A DNA stretch of 64,000 nucleotides from Aplectana chamaeleonis (lineage: Eukaryota > Nematoda > Chromadorea > Rhabditida > Cosmocercidae): the NCBI GenBank assembly GCA_029168955.1, contig JAPDOI010000434.1:1-64000 (forward strand), written 5' to 3'. The notes beneath the pieces were generated by a model, which was not told the DNA's origin, did not search any database, and saw only the letters and a program-made list of their open reading frames with translations. The position numbers were made by a program, and so were the translations under genes. Shown here in pieces: positions 1 through 12,765 of this stretch; within the stretch, counting starts at the first letter, position 1, and the number at the start of each line of letters is the position of its first letter.

Positions 1-299
1 GAAAAACGATTCAGATGTTGAAGCTGTGCCTTTAAGCCCCTCGATAACGTCCAGCTCCTCATGAGACTCGCAGAAGGTGCAGGGCAGACAGCTTGCTCAG
101 GGCAGGGCTTTTTCTGTCGAGTCAACCCACGCGCGGAAAACACTCAAGACACATCATTCAGGATGCGATTGGCTTTTTCAATTTCTGCATTCTTTTGTGT
201 ATAAGGATTACGTCACGCCTGATTCCATTCTGAACGTGGAAACCTGCGGAATTTTCGCAGAATGAAAAAGCTTCCACGTGGTCCCCGTGTTTTGTTCCT
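1..299. other. window edge: relic of a TTAA-type TIR end, otherwise nothing recognised
   Basis: Bases 26-40 read TGTGCCT followed by TTAA, which resembles the right end of the TTAA-flanked TIR family seen later in the window. Nothing upstream can be tested because the window starts here. No gene is recognised before the reverse transcriptase remains that begin near base 300. Confidence 0.25.
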
Positions 300-2206
300 T
301 TGTGTAGCAGAACATACAATAATTTCAACGCATTTCCCTCTTCAATTGTGTGTAACAAAACTTGTTCATTTCTTGAAAATCGTACCTCGACTGGATATTG
401 CCATGCCAATCCTGGCTTTGACGTCATCGTAACACATCCTTTGCGCACGTGCATCGTACCCTCAAGACTGGAAAATGGCAGGCGTCGTTCCGTTGCACTA
501 AAGGCAGGTAAATCACCATCGACGGCTGATGGATACAGGTAATGAAGTCTGTTATCACCAATCGCAAAGGTCGCTGAGAAACTGGTCGTCAAGGAGCTTG
601 CCGAGCATAATAACAATCAGCAGCACCAGCGCTGGATTCCGCAAATTACACTACTACCACCCACGGCGCTGCTGGAGAATTGTGAGCTATGTTATGGATG
701 GCTTTCCAACGCCGCAAGCCTCAACGCGCATTGTTGGAGTAGCCCTGGACCTCACGAAGGCGTTTGACACTGTCAACTTGGGCATACTGTCTGAGAAGCT
801 TATTGAAGGTCCACCCATCCACGCCTTGGCAGAAGCGATGGATTACTGCACTCATCAAAGGGCGCCGAGCAAAAAGCTATTTCAGTGACATGTCTCTTAA
901 TAGCATCCTGATCGCTGCCGGTGTTCCTCAAGGAGGAGTCATTTCGCATGCTCTGTTCCCAGTCTTTTACCTGGAAGACGGTTGCCCGTCCCCCAAGCGA
1001 CATCAAAGTCGTTGCGTATGCGGATGAGATCACCCTCTTGTGCCGAGATAGAGACATTAATATAGCTGCACGCAAGATCTTAATAGCTACCTCATTGTTC
1101 ACAAGGGAAGAACTTTCTCGATGATATGATGCTCACTGTCTCTGCCGCTAAATTCATCTGTACCTCAGTTTTCTCCACTGACCCTAAGAAACACTGCGCT
1201 CACCCCATTGTGAATTGTGAAGACGCTCGTCACTGCCTGCCCTTTGCACGTTTCCCCTAAGCTGCTCGGGCCTAGTATTGGATCCTTCGGTTGAAGGCCT
1301 GTCACTGAAAATATCAGAGCAAGAAACAGGCTACAGTGAAAGCAAAGCTCACGACGTACTACGAGCTCTGGGAGGAACGTCTTTGGGAGGTAGCAATGAG
1401 ATGCAATTTTGACTCTTTCAGCCTACAAGAGCAATATTGCAGCCGGCGTTGGAGTACGCTGCACCTGGTGTGGCAGCACATGATATCGGATTCATCGTGT
1501 GACAAAGATGCAGCGAGTTCAAAATGCCGCTTGCTTCCCGGATTGCCACAGGGTGTGCTAAGCACCCACAGTGGAACATCTTCATGCTGAAGCCCGAATT
1601 CTGCGAGTTAGGAGCACTGCCAACTCCAAGCGCAGCAACTGGATATTAACATTTGTCAAGCAGCCCTGACCGCACCCATTAAGAAGAATCATGAGATCCC
1701 GTGAGAGAGAGACATATCAGAAGGGCTTTTGGCGGATGCTCCCGAGAAAGTTAATATACAAGATGGACGGACTCCCCAACTGGATCGTCTGCATCTTTTG
1801 CAACGTGCGGAGCAAACCAAGTTCATAGAGGGATCAACTTGAGTAGGATGACCGTCAATCCCGCATATTCAGGTCGTACACCACCCATAGTCAGCGAACA
1901 CCGAGATGGAACTCGGTAGGCGGGCTAGAGTGTGCACCCTGCCCACCAGCGTTACGCTGCGGTCATTCCCTATGCTGATGTCATACTTGCATAAGATCGA
2001 TCGCGTGGTAGTTTAAGCCGGACGAGTGCCCCGGACCTGTGGCCATAGCCGCTGGCCACACAACTGAACACCTATTCGAATGCCCAAAGAGGCCTACCAC
2101 TCTTACAACCATGGATTTGTCTGGACGAATCCGGCTCTTCAGTCGCCCGTTTCTTGAACCTTCGACAAAAACCTTCCTGCAGCGTTGCGAAGAAGAAGAA
2201 GAAAAT
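300..2206 (+). pseudogene. decayed non-LTR retrotransposon, reverse transcriptase region
   Basis: Pieces of one reverse transcriptase lie in order but in different frames. They are a DWKMAGVVPLH-like block and KSPSTADGYR near 465-540, the motif-A region VALDLTKAFDTV (about 740-775), the motif-B region GVPQGGVISH (about 920-950) and the motif-C region VAYADEITLLCRD (about 1010-1050). A C-terminal TTEHLFECPKRPTTLTTMDL block (about 2060-2120) is typical of the end of CR1/Jockey-type ORF2. A (GAA)n run near 2190-2203 is a plausible 3' tail. Many frameshifts and stops make this an inactive copy. A related remnant lies on the minus strand at 29048-29760 and also ends in an AAG/GAA tract. The family name is an inference; the RT motifs are seen directly. 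Confidence 0.8.
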
Positions 2207-2335
2207 CGTACCTCCGACTTCCTGCTAGATCACCAATTCATCTGTTGCTCAGTTTCCACCTTCCGGTTTTTCGTCGTTTTCTCGATGCTCAATAAATGCT
2301 GCATTCTCGAAGGATCCTCTTTTAGGGGTCAAATA

Positions 2336-2455
2336 GAGTCCCGCCGCTAAAGAAAGGCGCTGGCAGCATGCAGTCGGAGGAGAATCGATCGTGCGGTGCC
2401 GTATGATCGATACTCCTCCGTGTACTGTGCCCAGCGCCTTTCGGCGGCGGGACTC
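2336..2455. repeat. 120-bp near-perfect palindrome
   Basis: The left arm starting GAGTCCCGCCGC and the right arm ending GGCGGCGGGACTC are reverse complements over nearly the whole 120 bp, including the inner GGAGGAG-ATCGATC part. It could be a small foldback MITE or a hairpin. No target duplication was identified. Confidence 0.75.
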
Positions 2456-2559
2456 CATTCGGCTTATATGCTGGCAGAGTACCCTCAGAAGCCCCGCTCA
2501 CCCCTGGGAAAGGCATTATTCGTGATTGCCCGAGCCGCTCGCCGCCTCATCGAATGTTA

Positions 2560-3650
2560 AAGCTCACAATCAGGTGTTTCCTAGTTCCGCCTACCCCCTG
2601 AAGGAGATCCCACGCGATTTCTCCACAACCCACCACCTCCTCCTATAAGGTCATTTCACGAGTGTTCCACGGAAACCCACCCACCGCCGAAATCGTTTCT
2701 CGCAATGTTTCGTAAGCTCCATCCACTCCATAAAAGTTGTGTCTCTACCACGGTGCTTCCCAAGTCCTGCGCCTACAAGTATTGTTCTCCTAAGTACCAA
2801 CCCAACCGTTGGAGGCGATTATTCATGGCGATGTCTTCTGAAAGCTTCGCCCATTAATGAGGATGTTATACGTGATGCTCCGAAGCCTGTTCATCTCGAA
2901 AAGGTTTCTCCAAAGCCCTCCCTCTCACTTTCAAAATCATTCTGCACGGTGATTCCGAGGCCCCGCCCATCATTGAAGACACTTTTGGTTTATTATGGCC
3001 CCTATGCTCGGCTTAACCTCCTGAGTCATTCACTGCCTTGACTTCTCAGAGCGCCGCTTTCCATGCCATCGACTTCATAGCTCCGCCCAATACCATTAGG
3101 ATGCCTAAGCGCGAGGTTCTGATAGCTCCGCTCACCTAGAAAAACTACCACACGGTCTCTCCGAAGCCCCTGCCATTTTCGGAGTCGTTCCGCACGGTTC
3201 TTCCGAGGCATGTCCCACTGTTGACGGCCTTTTTCAGGATCGCTTCAAATCTCCGCCCACATATAAAAAAGTTCAGGTGTTTCTCAAGCCCCGCCAACAC
3301 ATAGCGTTTCTAAACCCCATTATCTACCGATGGGAACGTTTTTTCGTACTGACGGCAACTAAGCTCTACCCGCCCATTAAAGATGTTCTACGCGGTGCTT
3401 TCGAATCCTACCCACCACTCAAAGTGTTTCACATGAGAAACAAGGCGCCCTGCTGATTTCTAGGATTGTCCTACGCAGCGCTCACGAAGTCCCGCTCCCC
3501 CAAGAGAAGTTCATCGATATGCTGCCCCGGAACCCATCTATTTCATCGGCACTTCACGCGAAATTCTCAGGTTTCAGTTTCGCACCCAGACAGTTATGTT
3601 TTTCGCAGAGCACCTCGGGAAGTTCCACCTCACTTCAGACAACATCCTAC
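2560..3650. repeat. highly degenerate GC-rich tandem repeat, period about 50 bp
   Basis: Variants of CGAAGCCCCGCCCA followed by an A/T-rich stretch and a CACGGTG/TTCC block recur about every 50 bp. Clear instances lie near 2880, 2950, 3085, 3130, 3160, 3250 and 3285. Units differ strongly from each other, so this is an old array. The open frames across it are chance products. Confidence 0.45.
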
Positions 3651-3666
3651 GCACCTGTCTCCTTAA

Positions 3667-4299
3667 AGCAGACCACACGATGAAAAACCATATTTCGAAG
3701 GCTTTTGATGTTTTCGTAAGTACTTCATCCCTATAGTGACTAACGGTAGTGGAAACGCCCTCAAAACGTCAACTTTTTTGAGAAAAACCCATTGTTTAGA
3801 AAAAGTTCATAGCAAATTTGAATTTAGCGCCGGCATTCAATTCTGTGGGATAGTAGCTGCAGAGAATGCAAGGAACAGTTTTACTTCTCCGCCTCCTTCG
3901 GCGCAGCGTTGGAAGCAATTCACCGAGGATGCCGCTCAACTTACGACTTCAGCGGGAAATTTAAAATGGGCATACCCACCTGCTGCGTCCAGTGCTGCCG
4001 GCTGCTTTCGATCGATACCGAATTCGAAATCGACTGGCGTGTGTCATTGCGCCCTACGACGCGTCAAGGCACACGCCGCCGTCAACAACCCAGGAGTTTT
4101 GTTCCTTGTAACAACGGATCGACCCTGCAAGGCCAGCCCCCCAAACCCAACAAAGCCATTTTGACGTAAGCGAATCTTTCACTCAGAGACGGTTTTGTAA
4201 CTCCAAACTTTCTGAGTGGCAAACATTGTCATGGGCTCCATTAGTCCTGGAATGAACGCATCAAACCCAAATTGGGTTTTTCTATCGTGGACGATGCCT
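3667..4299. mobile_element. old TTAA-flanked MITE (family with TIR like AGGCATCGTACACGATG)
   Basis: TTAA at 3663-3666 is followed by a degenerate terminal repeat ending in CACACGATGAAAA. The other end reads TATCGTGGACGATGCCT. The interior is the reverse complement of the copy at 30141-30739, for example the block around CCTACGACGCGTCAAGG and the block around GCAATTCACCGAGGATGCC. No coding capacity is seen; the open frames inside are accidental. Confidence 0.65.
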
Positions 4300-4791
4300 C
4301 TGCAAAGGCACAGCACGTCCTCAGATATGAATTTTGAGATTTTGTGCAATTGTGTAGAAGACCCCTCTGTGCATAACACGTGCCAAGTGGCGAGATCTCA
4401 ATTCCACTCCAACATAAGCGAGATCTGGGCGACCACCACAGGCCCGACCCCTCCAGCCACCACCACAGGCCCGACCCCTTACAGATTTCCGAACTCGATA
4501 GAGGCTAGATGGATGGATGAATTCCAATGAGTCGTCGTTCTCCAGTCCATCACCGGACTGTCTCCTTATCCTGGCGTTCTCTCACGCAATGATTGCGAAT
4601 GGAGGGAAATACAGGCCTGAGACAACTCGTCCACCAATTTTTCACCCTCAAAATCTAGGCATCTTTGAAGAGCGGTAACTCTGTTCAAAGGGGGTCTTGA
4701 ACGATTCCAGAGATACCACTGAGATCAGCGTGCGACCCTCTCCAAGAAAATCATAAAATCTAGAAATTAATTTTCTGGGTGTCCTGTGCCT
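4300..4791. mobile_element. relic TTAA-type MITE abutting the previous one
   Basis: Begins with AAGGCACAGC and ends GTGCCT before TTAA (4792-4795). An internal block GACAACTCGTCCACCA is shared with the copies at 23647-24596, 42574-43053 and 59374-59832. A 20-bp unit CCACCACAGGCCCGACCCCT is duplicated at about 4434-4482. Decayed, so edges are approximate. Confidence 0.45.
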
Positions 4792-4944
4792 TTAAGGGGT
4801 ATGGTACACTCGTGCGAGACTGGGCCACTGTCCTCAACGACAGCCTGTCGTCGATGTCATAACGGATCTTGATCCTTGTCGGAGCTCTGTCATCTAGCAG
4901 TATTGCACGGAAACGATGTCGGGATAACTGACCAGTAACAGGCC

Positions 4945-5085
4945 CCAGTACATTTGAAGTATGTCAGCCCTCCGCGACGCTTGCCGCGCTGTGACGGACG
5001 CGCAACAACTGTTCCTACATCGGCTGCGACGCCGCTGTTCGGTGCGCAGATCCCGTCGCGATTTTGGGCTGGATTTGCATGTCTG
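4945..5085. repeat. dispersed repeat shared with 61080-61195
   Basis: The block from GAAGTATGTCAGCC through the GACGGACGCGCA motif to CGTCGCGATTT matches the reverse complement of 61080-61195, with about one difference in five bases. It is probably part of an unnamed transposable element. Confidence 0.5.
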
Positions 5086-6330
5086 TTTTCGCTCATGACA
5101 GCAACAGAGTATGCCACACCTCTTGAATTCCTGCCCAACTTCCGGAGAAACAAGGCTCCATTGAGCTCAACGCTGCGGAGTCCACACAAGGTTCCCAGAA
5201 GTTCACGCCCATTTTTAGGATGAGTTACGCGAAACACAGACCGCCTTCAGAACTTTCGACACAATGTTCCTGTCCTGCTCATTTCGGACTTATCCAGTGC
5301 TTTCCACGACCTCAATCAGACAATCTTGGGTTGAGATTCACTTGTATTTCAGCTTGGCTGTACGACACTCATTAACTTAACAATCCATGTTTATCAACTT
5401 ATTCGCCTAAAAGTAGTAGTTTGCATCAGAGTGGATCATAATGGAGCCGGGTTCCATTCATTGTTTTGATCGTCGTATTTGCTAGTAGCTCTTTCACGTT
5501 GTTTAAACCAGGCTGCTGTCTTCGCGCAGCTGGTCTGTTTGATGTCACTAAATTCATATGGTAATGTCCTATACGCAATAAACTCCTAGAGTAACGAAGA
5601 TTCCTGACTCAAAACTCCCTAGCAAAGAAGCAAAAAGTTCACAAACTTACAAAAGCAATTCAAGCTGGTTCTTTCGTCGCTGTCCTCAGTTGTGACACTA
5701 AAGTATGAAAGGAGACTCGTAGTACATTCGTGAAAAATCATCGCCAACTCCATCATCGATCCCTATCGCTGACGTCCAACAAGACGCATGTTGTGATAGA
5801 GGACTTTCGTTCCGTTTATTCGTATCGTTACGCAGGAGTAGGAAGTACATTCCAATCTGATTCGGTCTTGAAGTTGATCTCACTCCACCCGAGTATCCTC
5901 ATGTAGATAAAAGCAGAAGCCGATGGTGGTAGGAACTGGCGTACCATTCATCATGCCTAATTAGCCTTGTTTCCTTGTTGTAAACAACGAATCGCTATTC
6001 TTCTGATCACAGGAAACTTCCTTCCTTTTCATTGGACTCTGCACGCAGCCTTACGTACCCCTCATGTACCCGCAGTCCAGAAATCTAAAAATGTACATAT
6101 CTGCACAATCTTTGTGGTGCAAAAATGACGGATTCCCCTTAGTTTCGCGTCCTAGAAATCGGGCCCTTAACGTTTTCTGATCCGCTCACGCGATTCCTGC
6201 ACCCCGGAGCCGCACTTTCGAACAAAGATGGATTGCCGCCTGACAGTCCTGCACTCGTTATACCAATCTCGGGACGACTGCTGCTGCTCGTCGGGCGAAC
6301 TAAAGCACTTAGACAATAGGTGGACGGTAG
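5086..6330. other. no recognised feature
   Basis: Mixed-composition sequence with short open frames that match nothing I know. No splice-flanked exon or repeat structure was recognised. Confidence 0.3.
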
Positions 6331-6369
6331 CTGGACAACGCTGGCAATCAGGGCCTCTGCGGGCGGTAC

Positions 6370-7080
6370 GCACAGCAAAGATTGCTGGGCGGATCGCTTT
6401 GCCCATCGTAGGCTCTGCCGGGCGGATCGCTGCTCTCTGGTTGTCTCCGCGGGCGGATCGCTGCGTCATGACGGGCGGATAGCGCGCACCTGGGAAGAGT
6501 TGATCACGCTGGCGGGCGGATCGCCGGCAAGCTTCCTGAAGCGGCGACCTGCGCGCAACCTGCCAGCGAACCGCTCGCAAAGCGCTTTGATAGCCAGGAG
6601 ATCCGCGCACTCAAAATTTGCACGGTGAAACTTGTCAAACATTAATCTGAGTTCTTTTCTGATATCAGTATCATGCTGCAGAGTAAGCAGGCACCGAAGC
6701 GGTATGAAAGGCGCTCCATCGCACTGAATGCTCACTCAGCATTTCCGAGGCCGATCCTGGGAAGGTGACTTCAAGTTACCTTTGGAAGGATAACTTAAAA
6801 GCCGGACAATAATTTTTGGCAGCTGAGGGAACGTCCTCACGGATAGGAGGATGAGTCCCGCACACGGAGACCGTGGTGGGAACCAACGGAATGACCCAAA
6901 ATCGTGGCATCGAGGGCGGATCGCTGGCTAATGGCGGGCGGATCGCTGGCTACTGGTGGGAGTGACAAGCTGGCTAGTGGCGGGAGGATGGCTGGCTGGC
7001 GTGGCGGGCGGATCGCTGGCTGGTGACGGGCGGATGGCGGGGATGTCGAATCCGGCCCGCCAAACGCCAGCGATCCGCCC
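6370..7080. repeat. interspersed and tandem GGCGGGCGGATCGCT repeats
   Basis: The core GGGCGGATCGCT occurs repeatedly at about 6383-6525 and again at about 6905-7040, separated by non-repeat sequence. One reverse-complement copy (AGCGATCCGCCC) sits at about 7069-7080. Spacing is irregular, about 20-50 bp. The long GC-rich open frames on both strands are artefacts of the repeat. Confidence 0.6.
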
Positions 7081-7950
7081 AACACCTACTGTCTGGAGCA
7101 GCCCGGACAGCACCAGGCGGTGACCATTGCGGACAACCAACATAAGCCGAACCACAGATTGCAGGAAAAAGAGCCGTACTTTCAGGCGTGGCTCGGTGCC
7201 GAGAACCGCCTGAGCGAGAGCTACTGTACCTATCGGAGTCCTAATTCACGGCCGTAAAGGTTGTCGTTCAAAATCGTCATTACTGGGGGCCAAAGCGTAA
7301 TCGTGTTGGAACCACGTGCTACCCGGGATGACTATCGTCTACATAACACAGTGCGGTGCACGGCAGCGGTTTGTCCTCACCTTTATGGCTTCTAATGCGT
7401 TGATCCTGAAAACCCTTCCTTTTACATCCTCCAAATCCACCGTTCATAAAGCGCAGCAGACACCTACTCGGCCGAGTTGACACTGAAAGCGATCTCAAAT
7501 CACCACCGACTGCATTCGTGGACAGTGGGTGTCACAGCCGCGTGTCAACTGTGAACGACAGGACGACCGATTTTCCGCTCATTTTCTCACACAAAAAAAG
7601 TAAAAAAGTAATGAATTTCCAAAAAGTTGATTAAAGACTTTACGTACGGCGCTATTCGCCCATACACCTACCGGGCATAGCTTTGTTGGTGTTGAGGAGC
7701 CATGTACTCCTCAACCAACCTTCACCTCTGGGCAGGTATAGTGGGGAACCTTCACCATTGGGAAAACCGGTGAGAACCGGTGAAACGCCCCGAAAAAAGA
7801 ATGAAAGCGACCCAACACTCACGCAAGTCATTTTCAAGATTGGGTGGGTGCCACTGCCGGATTTTCAACCATAACTTTTTTGCTCAGGGACGAGGCTTCG
7901 GTGAAGGTTGTTTGCTGAAATCCCCGGAAGAGTTCATGGCGTGGAGATGA
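7081..7950. other. no recognised gene
   Basis: No domain, RNA gene or clear mobile element is recognised. A small imperfect inverted repeat with GGGGAACCTTCACC and GGTGAAACGCCCC lies near 7741-7795. Confidence 0.3.
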
Positions 7951-7956
7951 CATATT

Positions 7957-8470
7957 GTGTGAGCGCGGAAGCGCTCACCAGGATTTAACTGATCTCTTCC
8001 CGCGCGGATGCCTACAATGAGATCACCTATTCATACCACGTCAACAGAGTGTTCGGTATGAGCTGTACACTATTCGACGCGCTGCAAAGGAATTGCATAC
8101 GGCGTGTGCGGCACCATCCTAATCTGGTCCCCGCTTTCCTAAAGTTATGACCTCTCCAGTACGCAAAACGTTTCTCCACCACCGCCTCCGCCGCCGCTAC
8201 CGCCTCCGCCTATCCGCCTCCACCTCCGTCCGTCGAAAACCATTTTTTTGGAACGCGTGGACACCAATCGCTCGAAAATTTGTGACTAAGAGGTAATCGG
8301 CCACGGAATGATCAGAAAAATAATTGTCAGAACTCACCATAATGACTTCTGGGCCCCTAACGGGCGTTTGAAACTCGGAAACCGGCCTCTCTGGATTAGT
8401 TTATAAAAATGACGGGTTTTCAGTTATCAGTCATTGTTTTCTTAGAGACTCCATATAAATACTCTTGCTC
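7957..8470. repeat. duplicated flank unit, copy 1
   Basis: Starts with the hairpin GTGAGCGC/GCGCTCAC (7959-7978). It then contains CTATTCATACC, a CCGCCT-rich tract, GAACTCACCATAATGACTTC and a segment ending near CAGTCATTGTTTTC. The same ordered set recurs at 13326-13850, and without the hairpin at 13855-14290. It precedes the first minisatellite, as copy 3 precedes the second. Confidence 0.75.
8172..8235. repeat. CCGCCT-rich microsatellite
   Basis: Imperfect CCGCCT/CCGCCG hexamer tract, followed by CGTCGAAAACCATTTTTTTGGAA. Equivalent tracts occur at 13535-13640 and 14008-14070. Confidence 0.8.
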
Positions 8471-8619
8471 TCTAGGGTGGTGTCATCTGAAACGTCCATT
8501 GGCTTGGAACAGGACGCTATACTGGAAGGGTTGTTTTTTAGGCGTCGGCGCGATGCTTGTACCATGCACCAAAGATAAGAAGTCATCGCAGTTTGTGGTG
8601 CTGGGAAGTGTCGGTTGAT

Positions 8620-10570
8620 CTATGCGAGACCGCAGTAGGAGTATGCAGGACGTCGTGGAACTACAGCAACCCCCTCAGTAGGGGTGTGCAGGACCGCCGT
8701 AGAATGTGTTGCAGTGACCTCAGTAGGAGTGTGCAGGACCTTACCGGTAGGAGTGTGCAGGACATCATGGGACCTCTGCCAGGACCCCAGTAGGGGTGTG
8801 CAGGACGTCGTAAGAATGTGGCTTTGCAGGACCTCAGTAGGAGTGTACGGCACGCACCAGGTAGGAGTGTGCAGGACATCATGGGACCTGTGCAGGTGAC
8901 CCCAGTAGGGGTGTGTGCCAGGACCTCCAGTGGGTGTGTGCAAAGCTGACGTTGCAGGGACCTGTGCCAGGACCTCCAGTAGGAGTGCGCAGGATATCAT
9001 GGAACGTGCCTGCCAGGACCCCGGTGAAGGAGTGTGCCAGGACCTTAGTAGGAGTGTGCCGGGGACATGTCCCATGGGACCTGTGCAGGACCCACAGCTC
9101 AGGAGTGGGCAGGACATCAGTAGGAGACCTGTGCTATAGGACCCCAGGGTGCAGGTGTACGGGACATCGTAGAATGTGTGCAGAACATCAGTAGGAGTGT
9201 GCAGGACATCTATGGGACCTGTGCAGGACCCCAGTAGGGGTGTGCAGAAAACGTCATGGGAATGTGTGCACAACCTTAGTAGGCCAAGATGTGCAGGACA
9301 TCATGAAACATGTGCAGGACCCCTGTATGGAATGGGCAGGGCTTCATGGAATGTATGCAGAGACATCCCAGTAAAGTGTGCAGAGACATCATGAAAGCGT
9401 GTGCCCAGGACCCCAGTAAAGAGATAAACAGAGACATCATAGGATATATGTGCAGGACCTTAATAAAATTACACAGGAACATCCCATAGAACGTGTACCC
9501 AGGACCTCAGCCAGAGTGTACAGAGACCTTAATGAAATGTAGGACATCACTTAGAGACCTGTGCCCAGAACCCCAGTAAAGTGTACAGAGACATCATAGA
9601 ACCTGTGCCAGAGACCCCAGTAAGTATGAGCAGAACATCATCAGAATATACTTACCAGAACATCAGCAAAGTGTACAGAGACATCATAGGACCGTGTGCA
9701 GGACCCCAATAGAGATGTGGAGGACGTCATGAAAATAACATACACAACTTAGTATTCAAAGTATTAGGAGACATCATGAGAACTTATACTTAAAACCCTA
9801 TAAGAATAAACAGAACTTCATAGAATATATACAGAACATCAATAAAATCATACAGAACATCATGAAGCGTATACAGAACCCAATAAGAGATAAACTTAGA
9901 ACATCATAGGGAATATGTGCAAGACCTTAATAAAATACAGGACATCATAGAACGTGTGCAGGACCCCAGCCAAAGGTGTGCAGGACATCATGGAATGTGT
10001 ACCAGGACCATGGTAGGAGTGTGCAGGACATCATGAAACGTATACCGAAGACCCCCTGTAAGGATGGGCAGGACTTCATGGGTGTGTGCAGGACATCAGT
10101 AGGAGTGTACGGGACATCATAAAGCGTGTGCAAGGACCCTAGTAGGAATGAGCAGGACCGTCATGGAATGTGTGCATGGACCTTAGCGTGTGCAAAATTA
10201 CCACAGGACATCATATAACGTCTGCAGGACCCCAATAAGGGGATGTACAGGACATCATGGAATGTGTGCAGGACATTAGTTAGAGTGTGCAGGACATCCT
10301 TAAGAGCGTATTTCAAGACCCCTGTAAGGATGATCAGAACTTCGTGGAATGTGTGCAGGACATCTGAGAAGCGTGTGCAGGACCCCAGATTTAATAGGGG
10401 TGTACCGGAGACATCATTGAATCATGTGCACCGGGACATCAGTAGGAGTGTGCAGGACATGTGGAAACGTGTACACAAAGACCCCCTGTAAGGATGAAGC
10501 AGAACTTCATGGAATGTGTGCTGGATCTCAGTGGGGTGTGTGCAGGACCTCAGTTCAATGTTCAGGACAT
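8620..10570. repeat. minisatellite array 1, period about 42 bp
   Basis: Tandem units made of two related halves, roughly GTAGGAGTGTGCAGGACATC and GGACCTGTGCAGGACCCC. Units vary by substitutions and small indels and become more diverged and AT-richer in the middle (about 9430-9950). Apparent proteins of up to 217 codons on either strand are repeat artefacts. Array 2 at 14450-16465 has the same unit. Confidence 0.9.
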
Positions 10571-10599
10571 AGCATGCAAGCTGAGCCTCCGAATCTACA

Positions 10600-11687
10600 A
10601 GAACGATAGTTAAGTCCGCCAGAACAGGGCTACCATCAATCTCTCACTCGAGTTGGCTCTAAAATTTTCTAAGTTCTGACTCAGAATTCGCTTCATCTTC
10701 CCTACAGGTGGTGATGTTTTCCTGCTTTTAGTCAAGCGACCAGATCCTCAACTGCTGACCCCCTAGAAGGACGGTGATTGAATCAGGCCTTGCCGCTCTT
10801 CACTTCTTTTATACTATATCATATATCAATTGGTCGTGAGTTGACATCGTCAGGTTTGCTTTGCGAGGAATGGCGAATAACATCGTTCCTGGGTTGCGAT
10901 AATTCACTCTTAACGCATGCTTAACTATCAGTTCATGGAAATCAATTTCCATTTTCAGGCTCAATTTCATGAGATTGAGGTGATGAACCACGCTGGTAAA
11001 CTTTGGCGCGTCAAAAACGTTGGACGATGAGGTTAATATCCGCCGCAATTCTCACCAGTCATCTAGCCCTTTTTCCTGGAATGTTGGTGCGACAGTAAGA
11101 TAACCAGAGATTTTAGTTTTTAACTTTGAATATCACGTACAGAAAGAACTCCAAAAATGATTTTGGCGCATAAGTTCAAGTTCGTATTTACAATGTGTTC
11201 CGATTGACTTTTCTTGCACAGAATGAGGGCTTTTTCATGACCTTCAACATTTTCTTTCACTAGAGGGGCCAAGCTACGCAAAAACTCATAGAAATGATGA
11301 AAAACTCTGATAAAGAGGCCTGATACTGCGCTATCAATCATTGTTTTATTAGAGCTCTACGGAAATACTTCGACTGGTAGCCTCACCAATGGGCCGTTCA
11401 TTTCATTTTCTGTCTTGAATGGTGCGTGCCCCCGTCATCAGAAGAGTGCCTAGAACCTGTACAATCGGGTCATTTGAAACTCATTTCTTCATTTTCGACT
11501 TTTAAATTCAAAAGTATATGCCTTGCATCTATTTGTAGGAAGCCGCGTTGCAACAATTATCTCGCAGTCTTAGCAGCGGAGCGGTTGTTTCTTCATTTCT
11601 ACCACTATGTTTTCGAAAAAAACAACTTGACTTCTGGAGCTCGACGATATTGTAGAAGGAAACCCTTGTAAAAAGTTGTGAAATTTC
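10600..11687. repeat. segmental duplication, post-array flank, copy 1
   Basis: From CTCACTCGAGTTGGCTCTAA to the start of the palindromic element this segment is similar, in order and orientation, to 16490-17840. Shared landmarks include CAATTGGT, GGAAATCAATTTCCATTTTC, CAATGTGTTCCGATTGAC and ACTAGAGGGGCCAAGCTACG. Copy 2 contains an extra ~130 bp near 17250-17400. No coding gene is recognised. Confidence 0.8.
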
Positions 11688-12476
11688 TGAAAGTTGGGCT
11701 CCGCAAAAAGGTCAAGGATTTGGCATTGCTCTAAATGTTGTGAAATTGTTTTATTGGATTTGGCTCTCAACTTGATTTTCAAATGTAGTGAAATTGTCGA
11801 ATTGATTTGGCTGTGATGATACTATATGCAGATAACATAATCATTAAATCCAGTGAAATTGTTGCAAACGGATTTGGCAGGAGCTCTATCAATTATCACA
11901 GTCAAATCACGCGTCAGAAGGTCCTCTGGCGAGCGAATGAAGACAAAAAGAAAAAAGTAATAATCCTCAGTCAACAATGCTGAACGAAACGTGGCCTTAT
12001 GGGCTAGAATTAAGGTTTCCGAATGCTATTCTGCCCTTTCAGTGTAGCTCCCACTAACAATAAGGTACCAGACCTTCCCTCACCGATGAGATAAAAATCA
12101 TGAAAACGAAATCTAACGCAATTTACTCGCTACTGACTCTATGTCTTCGTGTCCTCAACGCTTTCACGGTTCGCATTGTATAGAAACGTTTTGCTGCTAG
12201 GTTTATTCCTGTTCTCATTCGATTCAATATGCGCTTCAAGGAAAACCCCTTCTGACGCGTGATTTGACTGTGATAATTGATAGAGCTCCTGCCAAATCCG
12301 TTTGCAACAATTTCACTACATTTAATGATTATATTATCTGCATATAGTATCATCACAGCCAAATCAATTCGACAATTTCACTACATTTGAAAAATCAAGT
12401 TGAAGCCAAATCAATAAAACAATTTCACAACATTAGAGCAATGCCAAATCATGACCTTTTCTGCAGGCAACTTTCG
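11688..12476. mobile_element. palindromic (foldback) element, copy 1
   Basis: Inverted arms of about 230 bp (11688-11920 and 12250-12476) surround a 329-bp spacer. The arms contain GGATTTGGC, the ATTTCACTACATTT/AAATGTAGTGAAAT block and CAATTATCACAGTCAAATCA. There is no coding capacity. Relative to the copy at 17841-18668 the arms and outer flanks keep their order but the spacer is inverted. Confidence 0.85.
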
Positions 12477-12759
12477 AAACTTTCATTTTCTTCAAGTGAA
12501 AATCAACACAGCCAATGATAGGCTTCCGGCCAAGATTGTTCTCTCTTTGAGATGGTTTGTGTAAATAGGACTTGAGGAGTGCGCAGGGCGCCGCAGAAAG
12601 AGACGATTATAATTTGCCACCGGCACGAATTCCTCACTCAGGAATTATCCTGTTAAAGTTGGGCTCTGGCCTATTGAGGCAAGTTAAAACCTGTTTTACG
12701 TGTACTATGTCAAGACGCGTATGAACATGGACATGTTTAGACAAGGATATTAACAATGT
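12477..12759. other. no recognised feature
   Basis: Short unassigned stretch between the palindromic element and the TATA-containing block. No ORF or repeat is recognised. Confidence 0.3.
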
Positions 12760-12765
12760 TGCCGG

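Noticed and set aside
8620..9273. 217-codon minus-strand open frame and similar ones in both minisatellites (for example 14279-14986)
   Set aside because: Translation is of a ~42-bp tandem repeat, exists on both strands and changes phase with unit indels; no start, splice or domain evidence.
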